NCBI GenBank assembly: GCA_900315245.1
Contig: OMYJ01000007.1
Coordinates: 1 to 64,000 of the forward strand
DNA: 64,000 nt
Source of the DNA: an uncultured Bacteroidales bacterium
Lineage (GTDB): Bacteria; Bacteroidota; Bacteroidia; Bacteroidales; WCHB1-69
Reading direction: 5' to 3'
Numbering within the stretch: position 1 is the stretch's first letter; each line of letters starts with the position of its first letter. A program made the position numbers and the translations under genes. The notes below the pieces were generated by a model that worked only from the letters and a program-made list of their open reading frames with translations, made no database searches and was not told the DNA's origin. Below, piece by piece: positions 1 through 9,477 of the stretch.

Positions 1-2992
1 CGCCGGCCGTCGCGCCGAAGCTGTGTCCTTCCCATGTGTAGCTCTCGCCCTGGCACATCGTGTGAGCGGCGTTCTCGTTGTAGGTCGGGTTCACCGTCAA
101 ATGCAACCTCACCACACTGTCGCACCCTCCATCCACTCTCACCGTATCATAATAAATCCCGCTGGTGGTGTAGGTCGTGCCCCGCCATTCGTAGCTCTCG
201 CACGCTACCGCCGCCGTGTCCCTTGTCGGCTCCGGCACCCACGTCCAAAAATAACATTCCCCAACCAACTCAAGACGGTACAGTTTCGGTTTTTTAGAAA
301 AATTAAAATAGCTGAATTTATTGCCATTAGTAGTACTCAATTCCTCCCCATTACTTGAAATGCTGACTTCTTCATTAGCGTTGTATGCGATAGTATTAGG
401 GAAGGGCGCGTTGGGGTCGGTGGCAATTTCTTGACTTCCAGCAATCCCTCCAATATACCAACCGCTTTTGGTTCTGAAGGAATAGTATTCGCCTCCTAAT
501 CGTGAGATGAGAAAAGTGGAAGCGTTGATGCCAGGGTTATTTTCGAGTTTAATTGTATCGTTTTGATTACCGTTAGTAGAAATAGTAGAAGTAACACAGT
601 TAGTAGTTGCGTTCAAATCATTTGGGTGTAGATTCCCATCGAAAACTTTCGTAGTACCTTGCAAGTTAGTGTAAGCAATCAGATACTCTCCGCTCCAATC
701 AGTGGTGTCTGCGGTCACTTTCCGGAAAAGGGTGTCTATGGGACAACCTACACGCTTATATACAGCATACAAGGTACCGTTAACTGAAGGGTTGTAGGAG
801 GAATCGGCAGCATATAGGGGGGAGGGTATTATGTTTATGGAATCAACGATAGAGTCTGTCGTCCACCCGACAAACTCGAATTCGGAATTGCAAGGTGTGG
901 CGGAGGGTAATGTGATTCCCGAAAGACAGTCTTCTTCTGTCAGGAAGTTGGGGTTACATGTGCCGTTGCCGGGATTCAAATAAACGGTAGCGGGATTCTC
1001 GTGCAAGATAGTCAGATTAAGAGTGACCACGCTGTCACAGCCACCTATGGTCAGCGTGTCGTGATAGGTGCCACTTTCACTGTATGTATGATTGCGCCAG
1101 CTATAGTCTTGGCAGGCAATCACTGTCGTGTCGCTGGAAGGCAACGGCGGAAAACTCGTGTACAAGCAACCTCCTGGATTGTACCGGTACAATTGAATAG
1201 AATCATGTGCTACTGTGTAATAACGGAAACGAGGATTCGATGGATTCCCATATGGATCATCATAGAAAAAAAGATGTGGTCCGCCAGCTCCAGAAATAAC
1301 TATATTGCCGTTATGGATGGAGATGTCATTTTTGTATTGGTTGTCATGGCTTGTATCCAAGCCCTTGGTCGTATTATCACGACCTATATAATATCCGCTG
1401 TGTGACTTAATGGTGTATTTTGTGTTCTCTTCCGGGTGCGAGGAGATAGTGAATGTTTTGTTAAAGAAATTGCCAGTGATAAGATGGTTGCTGTTGTTGG
1501 GAATAGTAATAAAATTATGGTTTTGGTCTAATGTATTCAGACTTCCGTCAAATATTTTTATGCTGTCGTTTGTTGTGCGGGCAATTAGATACCTCCCATT
1601 CCAGTTGCCGCTATTGAGAGTGGCGGTGACCTTGTTGAATTTTGTCTGAGTACATTTCATATACACCGCATACAGTGTGTCATTCGTTAAAGACTGAAAT
1701 GCATCACCTTGCAGGTGTAAGGGTGTAGGGGCGGTGCTCGTGGTGTCGTTCACGGGCTCTGTGGACCAGCCTGCGAACACATAGCCTTGGCTTTCAGCGT
1801 ATGCGCAGGGTGTGGCATCCGGCAAAAAAGCTCCGTTCTCGCAATCCAAGGTTATTTCGGTCTCTTCGCAGGCTCCTCCGCAAGGATCAAGAGTTATGGT
1901 GGGATTGGCTTTCACCATCACCGTGAACACCCTGTCGTACCAGCAGTGCATTACGGGGTCGAATAACCGAAGCGTGTAGTCGAAGGTCGTGTCGTGGGAC
2001 ACCTGCGGCGCGGTGAAAACAAGGGTCGTATCACTTTCGTTATGGACAAAATTCCAATTATCGGAAATCGTTCCATCCAATAACACCACCGCACTGTCTA
2101 TTGTGTTGCCAGCAGGGGTCAATATCCCATCGGCAAATACGATTTCCCAGTCAAAGAGAGTACCTGTAATAAAATCACTTCCAAAATCTATAATTTCGAT
2201 AGTCCAAATACCATTTACTGGACATCCGATTAAATTAGAAAAAGATTCGTCTGGATGATAAAATTGCTCATTTGAAGAAATGTGTGTTGAATCGAAAGAG
2301 CCATCACCATAAACAGCATTACTTGCCACTACATTATTTTGCCCATTTTCCTCTCTGTAAATAATACCATCTCCAAAAGCATAGGTATAATTACTGCTGT
2401 TATTGTCTGACCAACAATAATTCCAGCCTGAGTCATTGAATTCTCCAAAAGCTGGTAAAAAATAAAAGCATGTCTGTCCTTGCCACTCTCCACCTGTAAT
2501 ATCGGGTGCACAAGTCAACGGATATTGTGAACCTTCTTTATATAGTATGTTAACAACGGAGTCTGCAGGACATTTTAATCTAATATTAATATCAAAAGCA
2601 AATTCATGTTCGATATTTAACCTTACATATTGGATGTCATTGACATTTCGGATTGTATCAATGTATCCTGAGTATGTGATAGGAGAAGAGCATATACAAT
2701 TGTCTAACTCATCACCTTCTGGTATGGGTGTTTCTATAGCAAAAGTTACATTCGTATCTCGCGGCGCAATAACAACATCATTCGTGTTGTTGTAACCGAT
2801 GGAAAATGTGTCAGTCTGTCCCGAGCATATCGTGACAGGAAAAACCCAAGAGGAGATTATGGAGTCAACATCGTTTGTGCAGTTGCGGCACTCTACATTC
2901 TGCCCGTACCCCACAGCCGACAAAAGCAAAAACAGAACCAGCATAGCTGGGACGATGAACTTCCGATGATGTATATGTAGCGTGTATAACAT
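1..2992 (-). CDS. Large secreted multidomain surface protein, C-terminus beyond the window
   Basis: The frame is open from ATG 2992 to the left edge, giving at least 997 residues with no stop. Residues 1-30 are a signal peptide (charged start, then a long Leu/Val stretch ending near GYGQ). Residues about 105-285 resemble a P/Homo-B-type beta domain: a CPADSVVNIL strand, then GIWTIEIIDF and a G-T-L-F-D-W-E-I-V-F ending. Two InlB/Listeria-Bacteroides-type repeats follow, each with FxGW(S/T)T near the start and GTLYAVYK or DTLYAVYM at the end. Two copies of the Bacteroidota repeat with a YxWRxxxY core and a GGCDSVV ending are interleaved. The role is probably adhesion or cell-surface display; no catalytic site is visible. 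A sorting domain, if present, would lie in the missing part. Confidence 0.85.
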   Translation of the reverse strand, partial: MLYTLHIHHRKFIVPAMLVLFLLLSAVGYGQNVECRNCTNDVDSIISSWVFPVTICSGQTDTFSIGYNNTNDVVIAPRDTNVTFAIETPIPEGDELDNCICSSPITYSGYIDTIRNVNDIQYVRLNIEHEFAFDINIRLKCPADSVVNILYKEGSQYPLTCAPDITGGEWQGQTCFYFLPAFGEFNDSGWNYCWSDNNSSNYTYAFGDGIIYREENGQNNVVASNAVYGDGSFDSTHISSNEQFYHPDESFSNLIGCPVNGIWTIEIIDFGSDFITGTLFDWEIVFADGILTPAGNTIDSAVVLLDGTISDNWNFVHNESDTTLVFTAPQVSHDTTFDYTLRLFDPVMHCWYDRVFTVMVKANPTITLDPCGGACEETEITLDCENGAFLPDATPCAYAESQGYVFAGWSTEPVNDTTSTAPTPLHLQGDAFQSLTNDTLYAVYMKCTQTKFNKVTATLNSGNWNGRYLIARTTNDSIKIFDGSLNTLDQNHNFITIPNNSNHLITGNFFNKTFTISSHPEENTKYTIKSHSGYYIGRDNTTKGLDTSHDNQYKNDISIHNGNIVISGAGGPHLFFYDDPYGNPSNPRFRYYTVAHDSIQLYRYNPGGCLYTSFPPLPSSDTTVIACQDYSWRNHTYSESGTYHDTLTIGGCDSVVTLNLTILHENPATVYLNPGNGTCNPNFLTEEDCLSGITLPSATPCNSEFEFVGWTTDSIVDSINIIPSPLYAADSSYNPSVNGTLYAVYKRVGCPIDTLFRKVTADTTDWSGEYLIAYTNLQGTTKVFDGNLHPNDLNATTNCVTSTISTNGNQNDTIKLENNPGINASTFLISRLGGEYYSFRTKSGWYIGGIAGSQEIATDPNAPFPNTIAYNANEEVSISSNGEELSTTNGNKFSYFNFSKKPKLYRLELVGECYFWTWVPEPTRDTAAVACESYEWRGTTYTTSGIYYDTVRVDGGCDSVVRLHLTVNPTYNENAAHTMCQGESYTWEGHSFGATAG

Positions 2993-3050
2993 TGAAAATC
3001 AGCTTTTTATTGTATCCAAAATTTCGTTGATTCTGTCCACGATAATTTAG

Positions 3051-3058
3051 CAAAAATA
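3051..3058 (-). promoter_or_regulatory. -7 box of the surface protein gene
   Basis: TATTTTTG on the minus strand, 59 bases upstream of ATG 2992. It matches the Bacteroidota -7 consensus TAnnTTTG. No clear -33 box. Confidence 0.6.
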
Positions 3059-3232
3059 CATTTTTTAACAATATAAAAAGTGAATAATATGTAATATTGT
3101 AGTAACCCTTTTTTGTGAATTTGTTGTTGTCTTCATTCGAGAATGATTTTGTTTAAAATTTGACCGCAAAAATAAAAAATATTTTAATATATCTTATCTG
3201 TTATTTGATTCTTTTCTGTTGCGAATTTAAAA

Positions 3233-3262
3233 CAAAAAAGAGACGCACCTCCGCACGTCTCT
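3233..3262 (-). terminator. Intrinsic terminator of the kam genes
   Basis: Seven-bp stem AGAGACG/CGTCTCT with a 10-base loop, followed on the minus strand by a T run (3234-3239). It lies about 90 bases past the kamE stop. Confidence 0.6.
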
Positions 3263-3290
3263 CCCAAACAATGATGAAATCATTGTTTAT

Positions 3291-3358
3291 TCTTCATTCT
3301 TCATTATACATTGTAAATTATACATTATACATTGTACATTGTAAATTGTACATTAAGA
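3291..3358. repeat. Word array, TACATTGTAAATTA type
   Basis: Tandem degenerate words ATTATACATT, GTACATT and GTAAATT fill the gap up to the kamE stop codon. The stop TAA (3353-3355) is part of the array on the minus strand. Confidence 0.75.
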
Positions 3359-4141
3359 ATTCATTCGTCTATCCAGCTCCTGCGCAATATACGAGGCCAC
3401 GTCGTCGGCGTAGGTGTTGGCGCCGAAACCGGCGTCGTAGCCCAACTCCTTGGCTAACTCGTGCGTGATACGAGGTCCGCCGCACACCACAATCAGCTTG
3501 TCGCGCAAGCCCTCGGCCTCCAACATCTCGATCAACTCAGTGAGGTTCTGGATGTGCACGTCTTTCTGCGTCACCGTCTGCGACACCAACAAAGCGTCGG
3601 CGTGCAGCTCCACGGCCTTGGCAATGAACTCCTCGTTCGGCACCTGACTGCCCATGTTCAACGCATCGAACATGTCGTAACGCTCTATGCCATAGTGACC
3701 TGCGTAGCCCTTCATGTTCATGATTGCATCGATGCCAACCGTGTGCGCGTCTGTGCCCGTGCTGGCACCTACCACCACGATCTTCCGTCCGATGTGCTCG
3801 CGGATGAAGTCGTCCGTCTCCGGCATCGACCACACCGTGGATTCCACCTTCGGCACGTGGATGGTCGTGTAATCCACCGTGTGCGTGCAGGCACCATAGC
3901 AGTTTACAAACGTGAATCCGTCTGTAAGCTCTTTGAAATAAACGACTTGAGGGTTGTCAAAACCCATCTTTTTCATCAATTGTTTTGCGGCCTCCACGGC
4001 TTCGTCACCGCAAGGCACCGGCAAGGTGAAACTCAATTGCGTCTTGCCGTCGTTCATCGTGTCGCCGTAAGGCTTCACCTTGGTTAAATCTAAGGTCTGA
4101 TCAAAGTCCTTTTGATCCATTGAATATAATCCACCGCTCAT
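3353..4141 (-). CDS. kamE: Lysine 5,6-aminomutase beta subunit
   Basis: 262 residues. This is the cobalamin- and PLP-binding beta subunit of D-ornithine/lysine 5,6-aminomutase, which moves the terminal amino group from C6 to C5 in lysine fermentation. The B12-binding signature D-x-H-x-x-G is DAHTVG at 131-136, with His133 as the expected lower cobalt ligand. Lys144 in MNMKGYAG matches the Lys144 known to hold PLP in the clostridial enzyme. An N-terminal dimerisation segment precedes the Rossmann-like B12 domain, and the usual GGPR near the C-terminus is present (VVCGGPRIT). The partner kamD lies upstream on the same strand, but an unknown gene and repeat-filled gaps separate them. Confidence 0.95.
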   Translation of the reverse strand: MSGGLYSMDQKDFDQTLDLTKVKPYGDTMNDGKTQLSFTLPVPCGDEAVEAAKQLMKKMGFDNPQVVYFKELTDGFTFVNCYGACTHTVDYTTIHVPKVESTVWSMPETDDFIREHIGRKIVVVGASTGTDAHTVGIDAIMNMKGYAGHYGIERYDMFDALNMGSQVPNEEFIAKAVELHADALLVSQTVTQKDVHIQNLTELIEMLEAEGLRDKLIVVCGGPRITHELAKELGYDAGFGANTYADDVASYIAQELDRRMNS

Positions 4142-4206
4142 AGTTTCGTTATTTTAGGGGTTTTAAGGTTTGATAATATTATTTCGTAAAATTTTAATAA
4201 TTTCGT

Positions 4207-4330
4207 ATTAGCTTTTGGCTGTTAGCTGTTGGCTTTTAGCTAGCCACGGCACTCGTTAGACTCCCCCTTTTAAGGGGGCCAGGGGGGATTACAGCCAATA
4301 GCTAAAAGCTAATAGCTAATGGCCAGTAGT
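4207..4330. repeat. Inverted pair of word arrays, TTAGCTTTTGGC type
   Basis: Words TTAGCTTTTGGCTGTTAGC at 4207-4243 and their inverted form (ACAGCCAATAGCTAAAAGC) at 4291-4330 flank about 45 bases containing CCCCCTTTTAAGGGGG. The right array includes the stop codon of the 4330-4905 gene (AAAAGCTAA). Confidence 0.75.
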
Positions 4331-4905
4331 TAGCTTTTCACTCCTACGAAGTAGTCCTCTTTGTCGTCGAAGAGCACGTTAAACGAGGTCATGCTGCCGT
4401 AGATCCGGGAGATGTACTGCTGGAGGTTGACTTTCTCCTCGTCGGTGAGGCTTGCGCTGCTGTTGATGTTCTGTTCGAGCACGCGCAGGCGGTCGCGCAT
4501 CATGACGATCTTGTGGAAGAAGGTCTCCACGGGAATCTCCTTGGGAGCTAAATCCTTGTTGGCGGGCTGCAGAATCATCGTGCCACCCTGCCATTTCTTG
4601 CCTAACTCGGCTTTGTATTCGATGCCGTTGTATTGGGTCAGAATCTGGGTCAGCACCTGCTTGAACTCACGGATGTTGAGCTTCGGGGTGTCGTCTTCGA
4701 CATCATTGGCCTCAACCACCTCCAACTCTACGGCCGCCTTGGAGAACTCCAACTCGCCGCCGCGCACGAAGATGATCTTGTACGTCAACGCATTGTTCTG
4801 GCTGATGATGCCCTCGCCGTACTTCTCGTGACTGACGCGGGTTCCTACCGGGAGGTTGTCTATGTCGTAGTTTGTATCCATATTACTCGTTTTTGTGTCC
4901 CCCAC
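4330..4905 (-). CDS. Unknown protein encoded between kamD and kamE
   Basis: 191 residues from ATG 4905, or 183 from ATG 4881 (MDTNYDID). I do not recognise a named family. The N-terminus, with GTRVSHEKYGEGII, resembles the small Tudor/KOW-like beta barrel found at the C-terminus of UvrD-type helicases. A central segment (KLNIREFKQVLTQIL) and the C-terminal third look helical. No signal peptide or membrane segment. It sits in the middle of the lysine 5,6-aminomutase genes on the same strand, with about 200-base gaps on each side, so a role linked to that enzyme is possible but unproven. Its last codons (Lys-Ser-stop) come from a repeat word that borders other genes here. Confidence 0.75.
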   Translation of the reverse strand: MGDTKTSNMDTNYDIDNLPVGTRVSHEKYGEGIISQNNALTYKIIFVRGGELEFSKAAVELEVVEANDVEDDTPKLNIREFKQVLTQILTQYNGIEYKAELGKKWQGGTMILQPANKDLAPKEIPVETFFHKIVMMRDRLRVLEQNINSSASLTDEEKVNLQQYISRIYGSMTSFNVLFDDKEDYFVGVKS

Positions 4906-4994
4906 ACTGCGCTTCGCTGGTGTGGGCTTATTAGCATTTCGTAAGTTTTGTCTCTTCGAGACTGGTTAAGGATTATTTTTTATGTTTATATTAC

Positions 4995-5113
4995 TACCCC
5001 GCCTTACGGCACCCCTTCTAAAATAGAAGGGGAATTGGGGTCGCCCGTCACCAACTGCTGTGACGAAAGAGGGACGTAATTCCCCCCCCCCTTTAGGGGG
5101 GCTAGGGAGGTTA
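4995..5113. repeat. C/G-block repeats between kamD and the 191-residue gene
   Basis: Three short hairpin-like blocks: CACCCCTTCTAAAATAGAAGGGG near 5010-5032 in parts, a GGGGTCGCCC segment, and CCCCCTTTAGGGGGGCTAGG at 5090-5110. The last one runs directly into the kamD stop TAA (5111-5113). The same C-block/G-block pattern occurs at 4261-4289. Confidence 0.6.
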
Positions 5114-6670
5114 CCACCGTTCCTTCATCATCTTGATGAACGGGTTGAAGTAGTTGTCGCCTTTAGTGACCACTCCGGCGAGGCCCTTGCCGCCGTCCTT
5201 CGGACGTTTCACGTCGCCGAAGATACCTTTCTCCAAAGCGGTGAAGAGTCCTTCCTGGACGATCTGCTGCAGCAGTTCGATGGCGTTGTTGAGGACCACT
5301 TTGGCGCGCTCACGGCAGATGCCGCCTTCACGGAATTCCATCTCCTCACCGATGCTGCGCATGTCGTTGAAGATGTAGCGGGCGTTCTCGATGGAGAGGT
5401 AACGGTCGCTCATGAAGGGCGTGTGGATGGCCTCGGTGGGCATACCCAACAGCTGGATACCCTGGTGCGTCCAGATACCGATGATGTTGAAGAGCGCGTC
5501 CTGGATGTGGCCGCGGAAGATGTTGCCCGTCATGAACTTGGTCGGGGGCATGTACTTCAGCGTGGCCTTCGGGAAAATCTCGCGGGTCATCTGCGCCTGC
5601 GCGAGCTCCAACAGGAAGCCGTTCTCCAAGCCCGGATCCATCTCGAAGGCGTGACCCAAGCCCATCTGCTCTTCGGGCAGACCGGCTAACAATGCCAATT
5701 GCTCGTTGATGAGATCGGAGGCGAGCACGGTGTGGGCGGCCTCCACGGCATCGGCGGTGGTGAGGTAGTTGTCCTCGCCAGTGTTGATGATGACGCCGGC
5801 ATAGCCGTTGATGATGCGGGAGAAATATTGGTCAATAAGGGTTCTCTGCGGGTTAATGTCGCGGAAAAGGATGCCGTAGAGGGCGTCGTTGAGCATCACG
5901 TCGAGACGCTCCAAAGCGCCCATGGCCGCGATTTCCGGCATACAAAGTCCTGAACAGTAGTTGCATAAGCGGATGTAACGGCCTTGCTCTTCGCCCACTT
6001 CGTCAAGAGCCTTACGCATGATGCGGAAGTTTTCCTGCGTGGCGAACGTGCCGCCGAAGCCCTCGGTGGTCGCGCCGTAAGGCACATAGTCGAGCAAGCT
6101 CTGACCCGTGGTGCGGATCACGGCGATGACATCCGCGCCCTGGCGTGCACCGGCCTGCGCTTGGACGACATCCTCGTAGATGTTGCCCGTTGCGACGATG
6201 ATGTAGAGGTACGGTTTCGGACCCTCGCCGATGGTGTTCAGGTATTCGTTACGTTTGGCCACGTTGCCCTTGATACGGGTGAGGCACTGTTCGATGTAAG
6301 GCTGAACCGCCTTCTGGATGTCAGCCAGCGGATGCAACGGCAATGCGGTGACGTTCAGCTGGTTGTTGGTGATGCGCTCGGCAATCTCCTGCGGGTTCGC
6401 GCCTGTCTCCAAGATGGCGTTGCCCATAAAGTAAAGCACGCCCTGACTGAGCACGCCGGCCTCCAAGAGCGCATCCACCACCCGGTTGGGAAGCGGCACG
6501 CCGTTCTCATCGACGCCGTCAATGCCGATCAGTCGGCAGAGCGTACGCTCCACCGTCACGGTCGTGTAACCATCGACAAACTCCTGAACCTGGTCCGCAA
6601 TCTGCTTCGCCAACTGCTTCGCAGCAGCCACCTGGGTGAAATCCAGTCCAAGTTTTGATTTTTCTGCCAT
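5111..6670 (-). CDS. kamD: Lysine 5,6-aminomutase alpha subunit
   Basis: 519 residues, the usual length. The alpha subunit is a TIM barrel that binds adenosylcobalamin and PLP together with KamE and catalyses radical migration of the 6-amino group of lysine. Hallmarks include TVERTLCRLIGIDGVDENGVP near residue 40 (given in part), the GARQGADVIAVIRTTGQSLL segment, and the MFxDINPQRTL-like segment LFRDINPQRT. The gene is first of three co-directional genes and has its own -7 box at 6730-6737. The remaining lysine fermentation genes (kdd, kce, kal) are not in the window. kamA is 43 kb away. Confidence 0.95.
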   Translation of the reverse strand: MAEKSKLGLDFTQVAAAKQLAKQIADQVQEFVDGYTTVTVERTLCRLIGIDGVDENGVPLPNRVVDALLEAGVLSQGVLYFMGNAILETGANPQEIAERITNNQLNVTALPLHPLADIQKAVQPYIEQCLTRIKGNVAKRNEYLNTIGEGPKPYLYIIVATGNIYEDVVQAQAGARQGADVIAVIRTTGQSLLDYVPYGATTEGFGGTFATQENFRIMRKALDEVGEEQGRYIRLCNYCSGLCMPEIAAMGALERLDVMLNDALYGILFRDINPQRTLIDQYFSRIINGYAGVIINTGEDNYLTTADAVEAAHTVLASDLINEQLALLAGLPEEQMGLGHAFEMDPGLENGFLLELAQAQMTREIFPKATLKYMPPTKFMTGNIFRGHIQDALFNIIGIWTHQGIQLLGMPTEAIHTPFMSDRYLSIENARYIFNDMRSIGEEMEFREGGICRERAKVVLNNAIELLQQIVQEGLFTALEKGIFGDVKRPKDGGKGLAGVVTKGDNYFNPFIKMMKERW

Positions 6671-6729
6671 ATTTTTTACCTTTTATATTAATGTAATCCT
6701 TTATAATATATACGTATGTCTCAAATCGG

Positions 6730-6737
6730 CAAAAATA
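6730..6737 (-). promoter_or_regulatory. -7 box of kamD
   Basis: TATTTTTG on the minus strand, 60 bases upstream of ATG 6670. It is divergent from the acetyltransferase promoter at 6764. Confidence 0.65.
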
Positions 6738-6763
6738 CAAAAAAATCGGATATGTAAAAAATG

Positions 6764-6771
6764 TATTTTTG
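6764..6771 (+). promoter_or_regulatory. -7 box of the acetyltransferase gene
   Basis: TATTTTTG followed by C, 27 bases before ATG 6798. It sets the start of this gene at 6798 and excludes the longer upstream frame. Confidence 0.65.
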
Positions 6772-6797
6772 CGCCCGAACAAGAAATACAGACAATT

Positions 6798-7232
6798 ATG
6801 CAAGAATATCAAATCCGATTGATGACAATAGACGACTATGACCAGGTTTATGCGTTGTGGTCGATTACAGAAGGGATGGCGCTGCGTGGCTACGACGATT
6901 CCGCCGAGGGCATCGCCAAGTTCCTGAAAAAGAACCCCAATTCCAATTTCGTGGCGGTCATGGACGGTGAAATCGTGGGCGTGATCATGTGCGGTATGGA
7001 CGGCCGCCGCGCCTATATCTACCACACCGTCGTGCGCAAAGACCTCCGCCAGCGCGGCATCGGCAAGGCGCTGCTCGGCATGGTCTATCATGCCATCGAG
7101 GCCGAGGGCATCAAGAAAAACGGGCTGCTGGTGATGCGCGACAACGAAATCGGCAACACCTTCTGGCGCATGCAGGGCTGGACCGAACGCACCGACCTTA
7201 ATTATTACAGTAAGAACAACGTTGAACAATGA
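6798..7232 (+). CDS. GNAT family N-acetyltransferase
   Basis: 144 residues starting MQEYQIRLMT. The frame is open further upstream, but the -7 box at 6764 places transcription start near 6778, so ATG 6798 is chosen. The GNAT fold is clear: the acetyl-CoA pyrophosphate loop RQRGIGKAL (Q/R-x-x-G-x-G/A type) follows the beta strand AYIYHTVVRKDL, and the C-terminal FWRMQGWTERTDLNYYSK is typical of small GNATs. The substrate is unknown. It is divergent from kamD and upstream of dnaK, with a terminator between. Confidence 0.9.
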   Translation: MQEYQIRLMTIDDYDQVYALWSITEGMALRGYDDSAEGIAKFLKKNPNSNFVAVMDGEIVGVIMCGMDGRRAYIYHTVVRKDLRQRGIGKALLGMVYHAIEAEGIKKNGLLVMRDNEIGNTFWRMQGWTERTDLNYYSKNNVEQ

Positions 7233-7250
7233 AACCTAATCCGTCGTGCC

Positions 7251-7304
7251 CGTAGGGGCGAATAATCATTCGCCCCTTATCGCGAATAATCATTCGCCCC
7301 TACG
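7251..7304. repeat. REP-like palindrome, CGTAGGGGCGAAT type, doubled
   Basis: CGTAGGGGCGAATAATCATT plus CGCCCC, a TTAT spacer, then CGCGAATAATCATTCGCCCC and TACG. It forms a long hairpin. Related single copies lie at 9403-9430 and 49244-49271. Confidence 0.8.
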
Positions 7305-7323
7305 GATGTCATATATAATGCCA

Positions 7324-7368
7324 AAATGTCAGTGGTTTTTTCCTTGAGAATCACTGACATTTTTTTTT
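7324..7368 (+). terminator. Terminator after the acetyltransferase gene
   Basis: Perfect 11-bp stem AAATGTCAGTG (7324-7334) / CACTGACATTT (7352-7362), 17-base loop, then a T run to 7368. It abuts the sigma-54-like promoter of dnaK. The dyad could instead be a regulator site. Confidence 0.65.
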
Positions 7369-7383
7369 GGCACAGTTGTTGCT
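7368..7383 (+). promoter_or_regulatory. Sigma-54-type promoter of dnaK
   Basis: TGGCACAGTTGTTGCT matches the RpoN consensus TGGCAC-N5-TTGC. The -24 GG (7369-7370) and -12 GC (7381-7382) are 10 bases apart as required. The predicted start is near 7393, about 60 bases before ATG 7455. No TAnnTTTG box is visible for dnaK. Confidence 0.6.
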
Positions 7384-7454
7384 AAAGGATGTCGCGTCCC
7401 GAAAAAAGGACAGTGTAAAATCAACGAATTAGTAACAATAAAAATTATAAAACA

Positions 7455-9389
<1,935 letters not shown>

Positions 9390-9402
9390 TCCACGAAAAA
9401 AC

Positions 9403-9430
9403 GTAGGGGCGAATAAACATTCGCCCCTAC
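9403..9430. repeat. REP-like palindrome, GTAGGGGCGAAT type
   Basis: GTAGGGGCGAAT-AAAC-ATTCGCCCCTAC lies between the dnaK stop and its terminator. It is a 12-bp stem with a 4-base loop. Confidence 0.8.
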
Positions 9431-9440
9431 AATATACCCA

Positions 9441-9477
9441 AACGGGGGCTGATTCATCATCAGCCCCCGTTTTTTTA
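9441..9477 (+). terminator. dnaK terminator
   Basis: Thirteen-bp stem AACGGGGGCTGAT / ATCAGCCCCCGTT with loop TCATC, followed by seven T. The T run overlaps the stop codon of the convergent xylE. Confidence 0.85.

Larger units (their letters stand above)
3000..3352. other. Intergenic region between kamE and the surface protein gene
   Basis: No gene is supported here. The region holds the surface-protein promoter, an AT-rich stretch, the kam terminator (3233-3262), a perfect 10-bp hairpin with a 3-base loop at 3266-3288 (AAACAATGAT/ATCATTGTTT), and an array of TACATT words at 3291-3358 that runs into the kamE stop codon. Confidence 0.7.

Noticed and set aside
3160..3468. 102-residue plus-strand frame across the kam terminator
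   Set aside because: It is made of AT-rich repeat words and the antisense end of kamE.
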